Shown: positions 53,589 to 63,656, counted from the first letter of the stretch. The stretch is DNA of 64,000 bases from JAEUMD01 sp050250815 (GCA_050250815.1 JBFWNY010000017.1:1-64000); one strand, 5' to 3'. The notes: generated by a model not told the origin, from the letters alone. Numbers and translations: made by a program.

Positions 53589-53618
53589 AACCGGCATGCT
53601 GGGCAGAGCATGCCGGTT
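53589..53618 (-). terminator. Hairpin terminator downstream of the MarR gene
   Basis: AACCGGCATGCT and AGCATGCCGGTT form a 12-bp perfect stem with a 6-base loop, about 30 bases past the stop of the minus-strand MarR gene. A short T-rich tract (GTTTCTAG) follows on that strand. Confidence 0.75.
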
Positions 53619-53649
53619 CGGGCATCGGGAGAGACGATTCGTCGTGGGG

Positions 53650-54138
53650 TCAGGCGGCGACTAGCTTTTCCGCCTGATCAAGAAGGCCGTCCAACACGGT
53701 ACGGCTCTCTGCGCCCATCACGGTCAAGGTGCGCCGTTGCGCGTCCTGCCAGATGGGATATGCGTCCTTCAGTACGGCAGCACCCTTGGGCGTCAGGTGC
53801 AGACCGCGTCCACGTCGACCGGCCGGCGGGTCCATCGTGATGTGACCCAGCGCCAGAAGACGCTTGAGATTGCGCGACAGGGTCGACTTCTCGATGTCGA
53901 GACCGTGACCAATCTCGACAGCGGTAATGGCGTCGCGCGATGCGAGTTGAGCCAGCAGCGTGTACTGGCTTGCGGTGATGCCAAGTGGGCGCATGGCATC
54001 GTCGTAAACTCGGGTGACGATACGCGAAAGCTGACGCACACGCGTGGCCAGACACGCGGCCGCGGTTGTCTCCGCGATGTCGCTGATGCTCTGCGCTTCA
54101 GCGCCCGGACGTGGGAGAGTCGTTGTCGTAACGGTCAT
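53650..54138 (-). CDS. MarR-family transcriptional regulator
   Basis: The 162-residue winged-helix protein has the MarR core: LGITASQYTLLAQLASRD, the recognition helix EKSTLSRNLKRLLALG, the wing PAGRRGRGLHLTPKG, and a terminal dimerisation helix. Ligand and targets cannot be told; no divergent operon lies within 300 bases except ispDF upstream on the same strand. GGGGG precedes the ATG at 54138. Confidence 0.87.
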   Translation of the reverse strand: MTVTTTTLPRPGAEAQSISDIAETTAAACLATRVRQLSRIVTRVYDDAMRPLGITASQYTLLAQLASRDAITAVEIGHGLDIEKSTLSRNLKRLLALGHITMDPPAGRRGRGLHLTPKGAAVLKDAYPIWQDAQRRTLTVMGAESRTVLDGLLDQAEKLVAA

Positions 54139-54308
54139 TATCAGGCCCCCGCATGGCTCGTGATCATACAACCACGCGTTGGCGTTGATGCCGCGATTCT
54201 GGCGGTCCGGTCAATGTCACGGGTGTGTCGGCGGCGCGACAAACGGGGTGCAAAACAGCCTTGTAGGTGCATGTGTTGCGGGCCCGAAGCAGCGACCTGG
54301 CGCTCGCA

Positions 54309-55508
54309 TTAGGGTGCCGGCAGGAGCAGTGAGGCGGTGGCCATCGCCACGATGCCTTCGCCCCGTCCCGTGAAGCCCAAGCCCTCAGAGGTCGTTGCCT
54401 TTACTCCGACGCGTTCCGTAGCGATGCCCAGTATTCCGGCGACGGTCTCGCGCATGGCCTCGCGGTGCGGCCCGATCCGGGGCGCCTCGCAGACCAGGGT
54501 CACGTCGATGTTGACGATGCGTCCGTCACGGCGGTCGACGCGGTCGGCTGCGTCGGCGAGGAAGGTGTCGGAGGACGCGCCGCGCCAGCGGTCGTCCGAC
54601 GGCGGGAAGTGCTCGCCGATGTCCCCCTCGCCGAGCGCGCCGAGGATGGCGTCGGTGATCGCGTGCAGGGCCACGTCGGCGTCCGAATGTCCCTCCAGCG
54701 CATGCGTGTGAGGAATGCGCACGCCGCAGAGCCAGACGTGATCACCTTCGGTGAAGCGGTGCACGTCGAATCCCGTGCCGGTGCGCGGTTCCAGCGCCGG
54801 ACCGGTGTGGTGTTCCGCAGTGTCCGTCTCTCCCGTCGCCGCGGCCATGGCCAGGTCCTCTCCGGTAGTGATCTTGACGTTGTGGCTGCTGTCCTCGACC
54901 AGGGCGGTCGCCAGTCCTGCCCATTCGGCGATGGCGGCATCATCGGTGAAGGTGTCGTGCCCGGAGTCGGCAGCCGCCCGGTGCGCGGCGAGGATCGCAT
55001 CGAAGCGAAAGCCTTGTGGTGTCTGCGCGCGCCAGAGGCCGGCGCGGGGAATGGTCTCGGCGATCAGGTTGCCTTCGCCAGCGCGTTTCAAGGTGTCCGA
55101 AAGCGGCAGCGCAGCGATGGCACCGTCATGGGTATCGAGTGCTGCAACAACCGCGGCAATCGTCGCGCCCTCGACGAAGGGCCGCGCCGCATCGTGAATG
55201 AGGACGCGGGAGGGAGCGAGTTCAGCCGCTGCCTCCAGGCCGAGCCGTACCGATTCCTGCCGGGTAGCGCCGCCGTGCACAGGGGCGTGCAGCTTTGAGC
55301 CCGAGACCGGCGCCGCTGCCCTGACGTACAGCGCCTCGTCGTCGGGATGAATGACGGCGACAACGTGATCGATGGCCGAATGAGCGATAAAGGCACGCAG
55401 AGTGCGCGTCAGGACCATGGCTCCCCCCGCGTCGGCATACTGTTTGGGCAGTTCGCCGCCGGCACGGGTGCCACGCCCGGCGGCGACAATGATGGCGATG
55501 GTGGTCAC
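54309..55508 (-). CDS. ispDF: Bifunctional IspD/IspF (MEP isoprenoid pathway)
   Basis: The 399-residue fusion has an N-terminal MEP cytidylyltransferase domain (IIVAAGRGTRAGGELPKQY; VLIHDAARPFV) and, after about residue 235, a MECDP synthase domain (TGFDVHRF, GHSDADVALHAITDAILGA, GDIGEHFPP). It performs two non-consecutive steps of isoprenoid precursor synthesis. The fusion is typical of Hyphomicrobiales and other Alphaproteobacteria. It is divergent from dusB. Confidence 0.95.
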   Translation of the reverse strand: MTTIAIIVAAGRGTRAGGELPKQYADAGGAMVLTRTLRAFIAHSAIDHVVAVIHPDDEALYVRAAAPVSGSKLHAPVHGGATRQESVRLGLEAAAELAPSRVLIHDAARPFVEGATIAAVVAALDTHDGAIAALPLSDTLKRAGEGNLIAETIPRAGLWRAQTPQGFRFDAILAAHRAAADSGHDTFTDDAAIAEWAGLATALVEDSSHNVKITTGEDLAMAAATGETDTAEHHTGPALEPRTGTGFDVHRFTEGDHVWLCGVRIPHTHALEGHSDADVALHAITDAILGALGEGDIGEHFPPSDDRWRGASSDTFLADAADRVDRRDGRIVNIDVTLVCEAPRIGPHREAMRETVAGILGIATERVGVKATTSEGLGFTGRGEGIVAMATASLLLPAP

Positions 55509-55688
55509 GGCTGGGGGCTCGCTCTGGTGTTCCGGTACGGTGTCACCACTGGCGTGGGTACCGCGTGGTTATAGCGCTCTTGCCCCTGCGGCAATGCCGC
55601 GCGCTCGGGGCCTGCGAACCTCTTGCAGCGCAACACGAACCCCCCTATTCTGCACAACGGAAGTGCAAACTAGAAAAATGCACAAATT

Positions 55689-56729
55689 ATGAGCAGACAG
55701 ACGAATTCCGGCGTCCCGGCGCTCAGCATCGGGCCACTCGCGCTGAACAACCCGGTGATCCTTGCGCCGATGTCCGGGGTCAGTGACGCCCCCTTCCGCG
55801 ACCTGGCCCAGAGGCTGGGCGCAGGACTCGTCGTGTCCGAAATGATCGCCAGCGAGATGCTGGCAGCGCAGCGCCGCGATGTCGTGCGCAAGGCCCGCTG
55901 CGGCGCATCCCGCCCCTTCGTCATGCAGCTTGCCGGGCGCGAGGCGCGCTGGATGGCGGAAGGCGCGCGCATCGCCACGGATATGGGCGCCGACGTCATC
56001 GATATCAACATGGGTTGCCCGGCCAGGGAGGTGACCGGCAAGTTGTCAGGCAGCGCGCTCATGCGCGATCCCGACCATGCCTCCCAGCTCATCGAGGCCG
56101 TCGTTTCGGCGACTGACCTTCCAGTGACGCTCAAGATGCGGCTGGGCTGGGATCGCACGACACTCAACGCCGCCGACATTGCGCGCCGCGCCGAGGCGCT
56201 GGGCGTGCGCATGTTGACGGTGCATGGACGCACGCGCTGCGAATTCTTCAAGGGTATGGCCGACTGGCGTGCGGTGCGGGCCGTGGTCGACGCGGTGCGG
56301 GTGCCGGTCATCGTCAACGGCGACATCACCAGCCCAGCCGACGCACTCTTGGCGCTCGAACAGTCCGGGGCGGCAGGCGTCATGGTCGGGCGCGGCGCCT
56401 ACGGTGCGCCCTGGATGCCGGGACGCATCGCGCGCGTTCTGGCCGGCGGTCGCGACAACGGTGCGCCGCCGCTCGCCGAGCAGGCGGCAATCGCCTGTGA
56501 GCATGTAGCGCGGATGCTGTCGCACTACGGCAGTGCCCTGGGGTTGCGCAACGCGCGCAAGCACATCGGTTGGTACCTGGAGTGCGCCGGCCTCTGCGGA
56601 GTGGCTCTCAAGGAGTGGCGTGGAAAGCTGTGCACCGACGATGTGCCTGCGCGCGTTCTTGCACGCCTCGCCGAGGCGTACGACGCAGCGGAGGCCTGCC
56701 GCTCCGATGCGCGGGAGTGCGCCGCATGA
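55689..56729 (+). CDS. dusB: tRNA-dihydrouridine synthase (NifR3/DusB)
   Basis: The 346-residue FMN enzyme reduces uridines in tRNA D-loops. LAPMSGVSDAPFRDLAQRLG at the start, the catalytic Cys in MGCPAREVTGKLSGSALM, and VHGRTRCEFFKG are diagnostic. Its stop overlaps the ntrB ATG (ATGA), the conserved nifR3-ntrBC operon of Alphaproteobacteria. Confidence 0.94.
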   Translation: MSRQTNSGVPALSIGPLALNNPVILAPMSGVSDAPFRDLAQRLGAGLVVSEMIASEMLAAQRRDVVRKARCGASRPFVMQLAGREARWMAEGARIATDMGADVIDINMGCPAREVTGKLSGSALMRDPDHASQLIEAVVSATDLPVTLKMRLGWDRTTLNAADIARRAEALGVRMLTVHGRTRCEFFKGMADWRAVRAVVDAVRVPVIVNGDITSPADALLALEQSGAAGVMVGRGAYGAPWMPGRIARVLAGGRDNGAPPLAEQAAIACEHVARMLSHYGSALGLRNARKHIGWYLECAGLCGVALKEWRGKLCTDDVPARVLARLAEAYDAAEACRSDARECAA

Positions 56730-58114
56730 GCAAGCGCAACCGCAACACGCCTGCGGCCCGGGCGAAGCGCAGCAAAAAGTCCGGCGCGGCGAAAGGCCGG
56801 GCAGCGGAGGCGCGAAGCGCTGCCGTACCCGCCGGCAAGAGCAAGTCTGGCGAGCGGGCCGCCGTATCGCCGGCGGCGCCGAAGCGAGGCGGCAGCCCCC
56901 GCAGCCCTGATCGTGCGGCGGCTGGCGCCGAGCAGCGCATGCCGCGACCACCGCATGCTGCTCCGCCCCCTTCAGTGGCGTTGGGTCAGCCGGGCGGCAT
57001 TCGCCGGACCGTCGAGCACGATATGCTGCTGGCGGCGCTGCCACACCCGATCATGGTGCTGGGGGAGGCGAACCGCTTCGTCTATGCCAATGCCACCGCC
57101 GAGGCGTTCCTGTCGATGGGACAGACGATGCTGAAGCGCGTGCGGCTCGATGATCTCGTCGCCTTCGGCTGTCCGCTGCTCGCGCTCGTCGAGCAGGTGC
57201 GCACGACGGGTGCGACTTTCAACGAGTACGGCGTCGAGATCGTGCTGCCGCGACTGCCGACGCCGAAACTGGTCGATGTCTACGGCGGGCCGCTGTCGGA
57301 TCACCCGGGCTTCGTCTTCGTCATGCTGCATCAGCGCACCATGGCGCAGATGATCGAACGGCAACTCACGCACCGGGCCGCTGCGCGCTCCGTCTCGGGC
57401 ATGGCCGCGGTGCTAGCGCATGAGATCAAGAATCCGCTGGCCGGTATCCGTGGCGCCGCGCAGTTGATCGAGCCGGGGCTGACCGACGAAGACCGTGCGC
57501 TCGCGCAGCTCATCTGCTCGGAGACCGAGCGTATCCGCAATCTCGTCGACCGCATGGAAGTGTTCGGCGACGAGCGTCCGTTGCAGACCGAGCCCATCAA
57601 CATTCACGGCGTGCTCGATCACGTGCGCCGCCTCATTCAGTCGGGGCCGGGCCGGCACATCCGCTTCACCGAGGACTACGATCCTTCTCTGCCGCCGGTG
57701 ATAGGCCATCGCGACAAGTTGATTCAGGCGTTCTTGAATCTGTTCAAGAACGCCGTCGAGGCGATCGGCGAGGAGCGCGACAACGGCCGCATCCTCATCC
57801 AGACAGGTTTCCGTCCTGGCGTGCGCATGGCGATCGCCGGTACGACCACGCGCGTCTCATTACCTCTGATGATTCAGATCGAGGACAACGGCTCGGGTGT
57901 GCCTGAGCAATTGAGGACGCAGATTTTTGATCCGTTCGTGACGACCAAGCCCAGTGGCACGGGACTGGGCTTGGCGCTTGTCGCCAAGATCATCGGCGAC
58001 CATGGCGGCATCATCGAATGCGAGAGCGAGCCCGAGCGCACCGTGTTCCGCGTACTCCTGCCGATGCAGGAGCCGCAGCGCGACCGGCGCCAACAGATGA
58101 GTGCGGAGGCCTAG
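56726..58114 (+). CDS. ntrB: Nitrogen regulation sensor kinase NtrB
   Basis: The kinase/phosphatase of NtrC, controlled by PII. The 462-residue protein has a PAS domain after about residue 100, the phospho-acceptor motif HEIKNPLAGIRGAAQL, the N box LNLFKNAVEAIG and glycine boxes DNGSGVP and GTGLGLALV. It is about 90 residues longer than usual because of an N-terminal Lys/Arg/Ala/Pro-rich low-complexity extension. It is coupled to dusB and ends 4 bases before ntrC. Confidence 0.93.
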   Translation: MSKRNRNTPAARAKRSKKSGAAKGRAAEARSAAVPAGKSKSGERAAVSPAAPKRGGSPRSPDRAAAGAEQRMPRPPHAAPPPSVALGQPGGIRRTVEHDMLLAALPHPIMVLGEANRFVYANATAEAFLSMGQTMLKRVRLDDLVAFGCPLLALVEQVRTTGATFNEYGVEIVLPRLPTPKLVDVYGGPLSDHPGFVFVMLHQRTMAQMIERQLTHRAAARSVSGMAAVLAHEIKNPLAGIRGAAQLIEPGLTDEDRALAQLICSETERIRNLVDRMEVFGDERPLQTEPINIHGVLDHVRRLIQSGPGRHIRFTEDYDPSLPPVIGHRDKLIQAFLNLFKNAVEAIGEERDNGRILIQTGFRPGVRMAIAGTTTRVSLPLMIQIEDNGSGVPEQLRTQIFDPFVTTKPSGTGLGLALVAKIIGDHGGIIECESEPERTVFRVLLPMQEPQRDRRQQMSAEA

Positions 58115-58118
58115 ACGT

Positions 58119-59564
58119 ATGGCACGAGGGACGGTGCTGATCGCCGACGACGATACTGCAATCCGCACGGTGCTCAATCAGGCACTGGCGCGCGCAGGAT
58201 ATGCCCCGCGCGCAACCGGCAATGCTGCGACGCTGTGGCGGTGGGTCAGCCAGGGCGAGGGTGACGTCGTCATAACCGACGTCGTCATGCCCGACGAGAA
58301 CGCCTTCGATCTGATCCCGCGCATCAAGAAGCTGCGGCCCGAGTTGCCCATCATCGTCATGAGCGCGCAGAACACGTTGATGACGGCTCTGACGGCGGCC
58401 GAACGCGGCGCCTTCGAGTATCTGCCCAAGCCGTTCGATCTGACGGAGCTCGTCGCCGTCGTCGGTCGCGCGCTTTCCGAGCCCGGCCGCAAGCAACAGC
58501 GTGCGGCACCCGAGGCGGAAGGCGAGGAACTACCTCTCATCGGCCGTTCGCCGGCGATGCAGGAGATCTATCGCGCGCTTGCCCGCCTCACGCAGACCGA
58601 CCTGACGGTCATGATTACCGGTGAGAGCGGCACGGGCAAGGAACTGGTTGCGCGCGTGCTGCATGATTTCGGCCGCCGGCGCCACGGCGCGTTCGTCGCG
58701 CTCAACATGGCCGCCATTCCGCGCGAGCTGATCGAGAGCGAACTGTTCGGACACGAGAAGGGTGCGTTCACCGGCGCGCAGACGCGGACGCAGGGCCGCT
58801 TCGAGCAGGCCGAGGGCGGCACGCTGTTTCTCGACGAGATCGGCGATATGCCTCTGGAGGCGCAGACACGCCTGCTGCGCGTGCTCCAGCAGGGCGAATA
58901 CACGACAGTGGGCGGTCGCACGCCTATCAAGACCAACGTGCGCATCATCGCCGCCACCCATCGCGATCTGAAAGCGCAGATCGGGCAGGGGCTGTTCCGC
59001 GAGGACCTCTACTACCGGCTCAACGTCGTGCCCGTCCGCATCCCGCCCCTTCGCGAGCGCCTGGACGACATCGGCGATCTCGTACGCCACTTCCTGCGCG
59101 TCGCCTCTCGCGAAGGGCTTGGCCAGAAGGCGATCGAGACGGCCGCGATCGACCGCCTCAAGGGCTACAACTGGCCAGGTAACATCCGCGAACTCGAGAA
59201 CTTCGTGCGTCGGCTCGTGGCGCTTTACCCGCAGGAAACGCTGACGCTGCAGATCGTCGATCAGGAGCTTGCCAGCCTGACGCCGCCACCTGTGGAGGAA
59301 ACGGGCCGCGAAGCCTCCAACCTGTCCGAGATCGTCGAGCGCTATCTGGCCGGTCACATGGCATCGTTTGGTGGCGAACTGCCGCCACCTGGCCTGTATG
59401 ACCGCGTCATCAAGCAGGTGGAGCTGCCGCTGCTGACGGCGGTCTTGGCGGCGACCCGGGGTAACCAGATCCGGGCCGCGGAAGTGTTGGGTCTCAACCG
59501 CAATACCTTGCGCGCGCGCATCAAGTCGCTCGACATCCGCGTCTACCGCACGCCCTCCCCTTGA
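58119..59564 (+). CDS. ntrC: Nitrogen regulation response regulator NtrC
   Basis: The 481-residue sigma-54 activator has a receiver domain with the phospho-Asp in ITDVVMPDEN, AAA+ with Walker A GESGTGKE and the GAFTGA loop, and a C-terminal Fis helix-turn-helix (NQIRAAEVLGLNRNTLRARI). It activates glnA, amtB and other nitrogen genes when nitrogen is low. GCGGAGG precedes the ATG at 58119. Confidence 0.95.
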   Translation: MARGTVLIADDDTAIRTVLNQALARAGYAPRATGNAATLWRWVSQGEGDVVITDVVMPDENAFDLIPRIKKLRPELPIIVMSAQNTLMTALTAAERGAFEYLPKPFDLTELVAVVGRALSEPGRKQQRAAPEAEGEELPLIGRSPAMQEIYRALARLTQTDLTVMITGESGTGKELVARVLHDFGRRRHGAFVALNMAAIPRELIESELFGHEKGAFTGAQTRTQGRFEQAEGGTLFLDEIGDMPLEAQTRLLRVLQQGEYTTVGGRTPIKTNVRIIAATHRDLKAQIGQGLFREDLYYRLNVVPVRIPPLRERLDDIGDLVRHFLRVASREGLGQKAIETAAIDRLKGYNWPGNIRELENFVRRLVALYPQETLTLQIVDQELASLTPPPVEETGREASNLSEIVERYLAGHMASFGGELPPPGLYDRVIKQVELPLLTAVLAATRGNQIRAAEVLGLNRNTLRARIKSLDIRVYRTPSP

Positions 59565-59604
59565 GACTTGGAGCGGGGGTCCGCTCGAGCGGGCCGGCCG
59601 GGAG

Positions 59605-59630
59605 AAGCGCAGATGGTGCGATCTGCGCTT
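59605..59630 (+). terminator. Hairpin after ntrC
   Basis: AAGCGCAGAT, a GGTGCG loop and ATCTGCGCTT give a perfect 10-bp stem 40 bases past the ntrC stop. A second small hairpin (CGCCAC/GTGGCG, 59633-59650) follows at once. No long T tract is present. Confidence 0.65.
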
Positions 59631-59846
59631 GACGCCACATCGGCGTGGCGCTACGCCTACCCATGTCTCTGAAATGTCACAGTCTCAGTTTTGACTGCGA
59701 TTGTTGCGGGTCGGTCACGGGAGCACCGATCGCCGATGACGCTAGGCCGGTGGTTGCAAGGGCCGGGACAATAGATTGATTCAGCTGAGGTTCCGCCGTG
59801 GCCGCTGCGTGCGCCATGGCCTGGAACGCCGGGGAAAGGCAGAACG

Positions 59847-62129
59847 ATGACATCGGCAGATGCGCATCCTGCCACAGCGTCTGGCCGCCGGCCGGTGTCA
59901 ACCGTGCTCGACGCCAAGGACGCTGCGTTCTGGATCGGGCTCGCCGCCGTCGTGCTCTCGATGCTCGCGGCGTTGGCGACCTACCTGCTCATGAACGGCT
60001 TGACGCCGGTTCAGGAACCGGACGCGCTCGTGCTGCCTGCGTTGCTGGTCAACGCTCTGCTCAGCGTCGGCGTGCTGGGTGTCATCGTCTGGCAGGTCTG
60101 GGGCCTCGTACGTGCCTGGAAGCAGAAAGAAGCTGGTGCGCGCCTGCACGTGCGTATCGTCGTGCTGTTCTCGCTCATCGCCGCCCTGCCGGCGCTGCTG
60201 CTGGCGGTGGCCGCAACGGTTTCATTCTCACGCTCGCTCGACACCTGGTTTTCAGCCCGCGTCAGAACACTGATCACCGACTCGCGCGGCGTCGCCCAGG
60301 CCTATGTCGAAGAGCACGGCCTCGTCATCCGCAACGATGTGCTCAACATGGCGCGCGACGTGGACGCGGCCGCTCCGCTGGTGGCCGGCGATCCCGAAGA
60401 GCTGCGCCGCCTCGTCATCGCCCAGGCGGGGTTGCGCGACATTCCATCAGCCTATGTCGTAGACGAGTCAGGTCGGCCGGTTCTGGCCGCCATCGAGGAC
60501 AAGGCACTGCCGTACGCAACGCCGACGCGCGAGGCGATCGAAGAGGCGCTTACCGGCCAGACGCCCCTGTCGATTTCGACACGCGACATGCGGATCACTG
60601 CCATGACGCGGCTCTCCCACCTGCCGGGGCGCATTCTCTATGTCAGTCGCCGCGTCAGCCCAACGGTGCTCGGCCACTTGGAGCGCACGGAGCAGAATGT
60701 CGCTGAGTACACGAGGCTCAGGCGCTCGCGCGGCAATCTCAAATGGGCGCATGCGTTGATGTACTTCACCGTCTCGGTGACGGCGATGTTGGCCGCCATC
60801 TGGACGGGCATGTGGTTTGCTGGCCGCTTCGTCGCGCCGATCCGTCGGCTTATTCAGGCGGCCCAGGATGTTTCGACCGGCGACCTTACCGTTCAGCTTC
60901 CCGAGCGGCGCGGTGAGGGCGACCTGCGGCGACTGTCAGCGACATTCAATCGGATGACGCGCGAGCTGCGCAGCCAGCGCGACGATCTGGTCAGCGTCAA
61001 CGAGCAGCTCGAAGAGCGCCGCCGTTTCATGGAGGCCGTGCTTTCGGGCGTCTCGGCCGGTGTCATCGGCCTCGACAGCGACGGGCGCATCGAGCTGGCG
61101 AGCCGGTCAGCGCTGCTGCTGCTCGGCCGGAGTGAAGAGGACCTCATCGGCCGGCCGCTGGCGGAGGCCATCCCGGAGATGAAGCCCGTTCTCGACGAGC
61201 ACTGCGCGCACGTGGGCAAGTCCGCGCGCAACCCCGACCAGATAACGCTGACGGTTGCCGGTGACGAACGCACGTTCGCCGTGCGTGTGACGGGCGAGGG
61301 CGCCAAGGAAGGTGATTGCGGATCGGTGGTGACCTTCGACGACATCACCGAACTCGTCTCGGCACAACGGACGAGCGCCTGGGCCGACGTTGCGCGCCGC
61401 ATCGCCCACGAGATCAAGAACCCGCTGACACCGATCCAGCTCTCCGCCGAGCGTCTGAAGCGCAAATACGGGGCGTCGATCACCAACGACCGGGAAACCT
61501 TCGATAAGCTCACGGACACGATTGTGCGTCAGGTCGGTGACCTCAAGAGCATGGTCGACGAGTTTGCCTCGTTCGCACGTATGCCCAAGCCAGAGATGGC
61601 GCTCGAGGACGTGCGACCCGCGGCACAGGAGCCGGTGCTTCTGTTCCGCGAGGGGCACCCCAAGGTGGTCTTCCGCACGCACCTGCCTGATGCACCCGTG
61701 CGTGCCAACATCGATCGCCGTTTGGTCACGCAGGCGATGACCAATCTGGTCAAGAACGCCACCGAGTCGGTGGAGAGTTTCGGGGAGAGCGGCAAGGCGG
61801 CGGACGGATGGTCCGGTCTTGTGGAGGTGCGCGTGACTGCCGATGGCGGTCGAGCCGTGCTCGAGGTGATCGACAATGGCGCGGGTTTTCCCAAGCAGAA
61901 CCGCATGCGTCTGTTGGAGCCCTACGTGACGACCAAGGGCCACAAGGGTACCGGGCTGGGGCTCGCCATGGTCAACAAGATCACCGAGCAGCACGGCGGC
62001 ACGCTGCTGCTGGACGATGCGCCGCCGGCCCCTGGACGCACGCACGGCGCGCGCGTGCGCATGGTGCTGCCGCTGGCCAACGCAGAGAACGAACCCGCGG
62101 TCCGGTCACCGGCCGCGGCCGGGAGTTGA
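59847..62129 (+). CDS. ntrY: Nitrogen/redox sensor histidine kinase NtrY
   Basis: The 760-residue inner-membrane kinase has about four membrane helices (three in the first 110 residues, one near 310), a periplasmic loop, a HAMP domain (FVAPIRRLIQAAQDVSTGDL), a PAS domain (about 400-505), and HisKA/ATPase domains with HEIKNPLTPIQLSAERLKRK, DNGAGFP and GTGLGLAMV. NtrY signals nitrogen or oxygen status to NtrX. GGGGAAAGG precedes the ATG; its 280-base upstream spacer separates it from ntrC. Confidence 0.94.
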   Translation: MTSADAHPATASGRRPVSTVLDAKDAAFWIGLAAVVLSMLAALATYLLMNGLTPVQEPDALVLPALLVNALLSVGVLGVIVWQVWGLVRAWKQKEAGARLHVRIVVLFSLIAALPALLLAVAATVSFSRSLDTWFSARVRTLITDSRGVAQAYVEEHGLVIRNDVLNMARDVDAAAPLVAGDPEELRRLVIAQAGLRDIPSAYVVDESGRPVLAAIEDKALPYATPTREAIEEALTGQTPLSISTRDMRITAMTRLSHLPGRILYVSRRVSPTVLGHLERTEQNVAEYTRLRRSRGNLKWAHALMYFTVSVTAMLAAIWTGMWFAGRFVAPIRRLIQAAQDVSTGDLTVQLPERRGEGDLRRLSATFNRMTRELRSQRDDLVSVNEQLEERRRFMEAVLSGVSAGVIGLDSDGRIELASRSALLLLGRSEEDLIGRPLAEAIPEMKPVLDEHCAHVGKSARNPDQITLTVAGDERTFAVRVTGEGAKEGDCGSVVTFDDITELVSAQRTSAWADVARRIAHEIKNPLTPIQLSAERLKRKYGASITNDRETFDKLTDTIVRQVGDLKSMVDEFASFARMPKPEMALEDVRPAAQEPVLLFREGHPKVVFRTHLPDAPVRANIDRRLVTQAMTNLVKNATESVESFGESGKAADGWSGLVEVRVTADGGRAVLEVIDNGAGFPKQNRMRLLEPYVTTKGHKGTGLGLAMVNKITEQHGGTLLLDDAPPAPGRTHGARVRMVLPLANAENEPAVRSPAAAGS

Positions 62130-62189
62130 GCCGCCTACCGGGCCGCAGAGCGGCCGGAGCCAAAGTTTGCAGGAAGCGAGGAGCTATCG

Positions 62190-63605
62190 ATGGCCGCTGA
62201 CATTCTGATCGTGGACGACGAGGCCGATATCCGTGAACTTATCTCGGGCATCCTCGACGACGAGGGGCACAAGACCCGGATGGCCCGCGATAGCGACGAG
62301 GCACTGAAGGCGATCGAGGATCGCCGGCCGCATCTGGTCATTCTCGACATCTGGCTGCAGGGCAGCCGCCTCGACGGCCTGGAGGTGCTGTCCGCGATCA
62401 AGGCGACCTACCCCGATCTGCCGGTGGTCATTATCTCCGGCCACGGCAACATCGAGACGGCCGTGACCGCCATCAAACGGGGCGCCTACGACTACATAGA
62501 GAAGCCGTTCAAAGCCGACCGCCTGGTGCTGGTCGCGCTGCGCGCGCTGGAGGCCTCGCAGCTGCGGCGCGAGGTACGCGAATTGCGCGAGCGCTCGACG
62601 GTTTCCACGGACATGGTTGGCCACTCGACGGCGATCAATCACCTGCGCAGCGGGCTTGACCGCGTCGCCCCGACCAACAGCCGCATCCTCATCCGCGGCG
62701 CCTCGGGAACGGGCAAGGAGCTGGCAGCCCGCGTCATCCACATGAAGTCGGTGCGCAAGGACGGCCCTTTCGTCGTTCTCAATGCCGCGGCAATGGCGCC
62801 TGACCGCGTCGAGGAAGAGTTGTTCGGCGTCGAGGATCGCGCCGGCACGCCGCGCAAGGTGGGTGCGCTGGAGGAGGCGCACGGCGGCACACTCTACATC
62901 GACGAGGTCGCCGACATGCCGCTGGAGACCCAGGGCAAGGTGCTGCGCGTGCTCGTGGAGCAGAAGTTCCTGCGGCTCGGCGGCGCGCAGAAGGTCGCCG
63001 TCGACGTGCGCATCATCTCGTCCACAAGTCGCGACCTCGAACGCGAGATGCAGGAGGGCCGCTTCCGCGAGGATCTCTACCACCGGCTCAACGTCGTGCC
63101 GCTGCGCGTGCCCAGTCTCGCCGAGCGCCGCGACGACATTCCCGAGCTGATCGAGTTCTTCGTCAGTCAGGTGGCTCAGTCCTCGGGCCTTGCGCCCCGG
63201 CGCATCGGCGAGGACGCCATCGCCGTTCTCCAGGCGCACGACTGGCCGGGCAACGTGCGTGAGCTCAGGAACAACATCGAACGCCTCATGATCCTGGCCG
63301 GCGGCGATCCGACCGCGGTCATCACGGCCGACATGCTGCCCGACGAGATCGGCTCCAACGTGCCGTTGCCCGTAAACGGGGGTGCCGAACACCTGATGAG
63401 CCTTCCGTTACGCGAGGCGCGCGAGATTTTCGAGCGCGAGTACCTGCTTGCACAGATCAACCGTTTCGGCGGAAACATCTCGCGCACGGCCGAATTCGTC
63501 GGCATGGAACGTTCCGCCCTGCATCGCAAGCTGCGTGCGCTCGGCGTCTCGTCCGACCACCGCAGCGGCGGCTCAGGCACCGGTGGACAGCCTTCCGCGC
63601 CGTAA
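62190..63605 (+). CDS. ntrX: Response regulator NtrX
   Basis: The 471-residue partner of NtrY has a receiver domain (LVILDIWLQGSRLDGLEVL), an AAA+ domain with Walker A GASGTGKE, and a Fis-type C-terminus (GNISRTAEFVGMERSALHRKL). The sigma-54 contact motif GAFTGA is absent: the equivalent place reads GVEDRAGTPRKVGALEEA. This is characteristic of alphaproteobacterial NtrX, which therefore does not act as an ordinary sigma-54 activator. It follows ntrY by 60 bases. Confidence 0.95.
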   Translation: MAADILIVDDEADIRELISGILDDEGHKTRMARDSDEALKAIEDRRPHLVILDIWLQGSRLDGLEVLSAIKATYPDLPVVIISGHGNIETAVTAIKRGAYDYIEKPFKADRLVLVALRALEASQLRREVRELRERSTVSTDMVGHSTAINHLRSGLDRVAPTNSRILIRGASGTGKELAARVIHMKSVRKDGPFVVLNAAAMAPDRVEEELFGVEDRAGTPRKVGALEEAHGGTLYIDEVADMPLETQGKVLRVLVEQKFLRLGGAQKVAVDVRIISSTSRDLEREMQEGRFREDLYHRLNVVPLRVPSLAERRDDIPELIEFFVSQVAQSSGLAPRRIGEDAIAVLQAHDWPGNVRELRNNIERLMILAGGDPTAVITADMLPDEIGSNVPLPVNGGAEHLMSLPLREAREIFEREYLLAQINRFGGNISRTAEFVGMERSALHRKLRALGVSSDHRSGGSGTGGQPSAP

Positions 63606-63656
63606 TCGGCTTCACCCGGTGCGGCGGCGGCAGGCTGGGATTGCGTCAGAGGGCCC

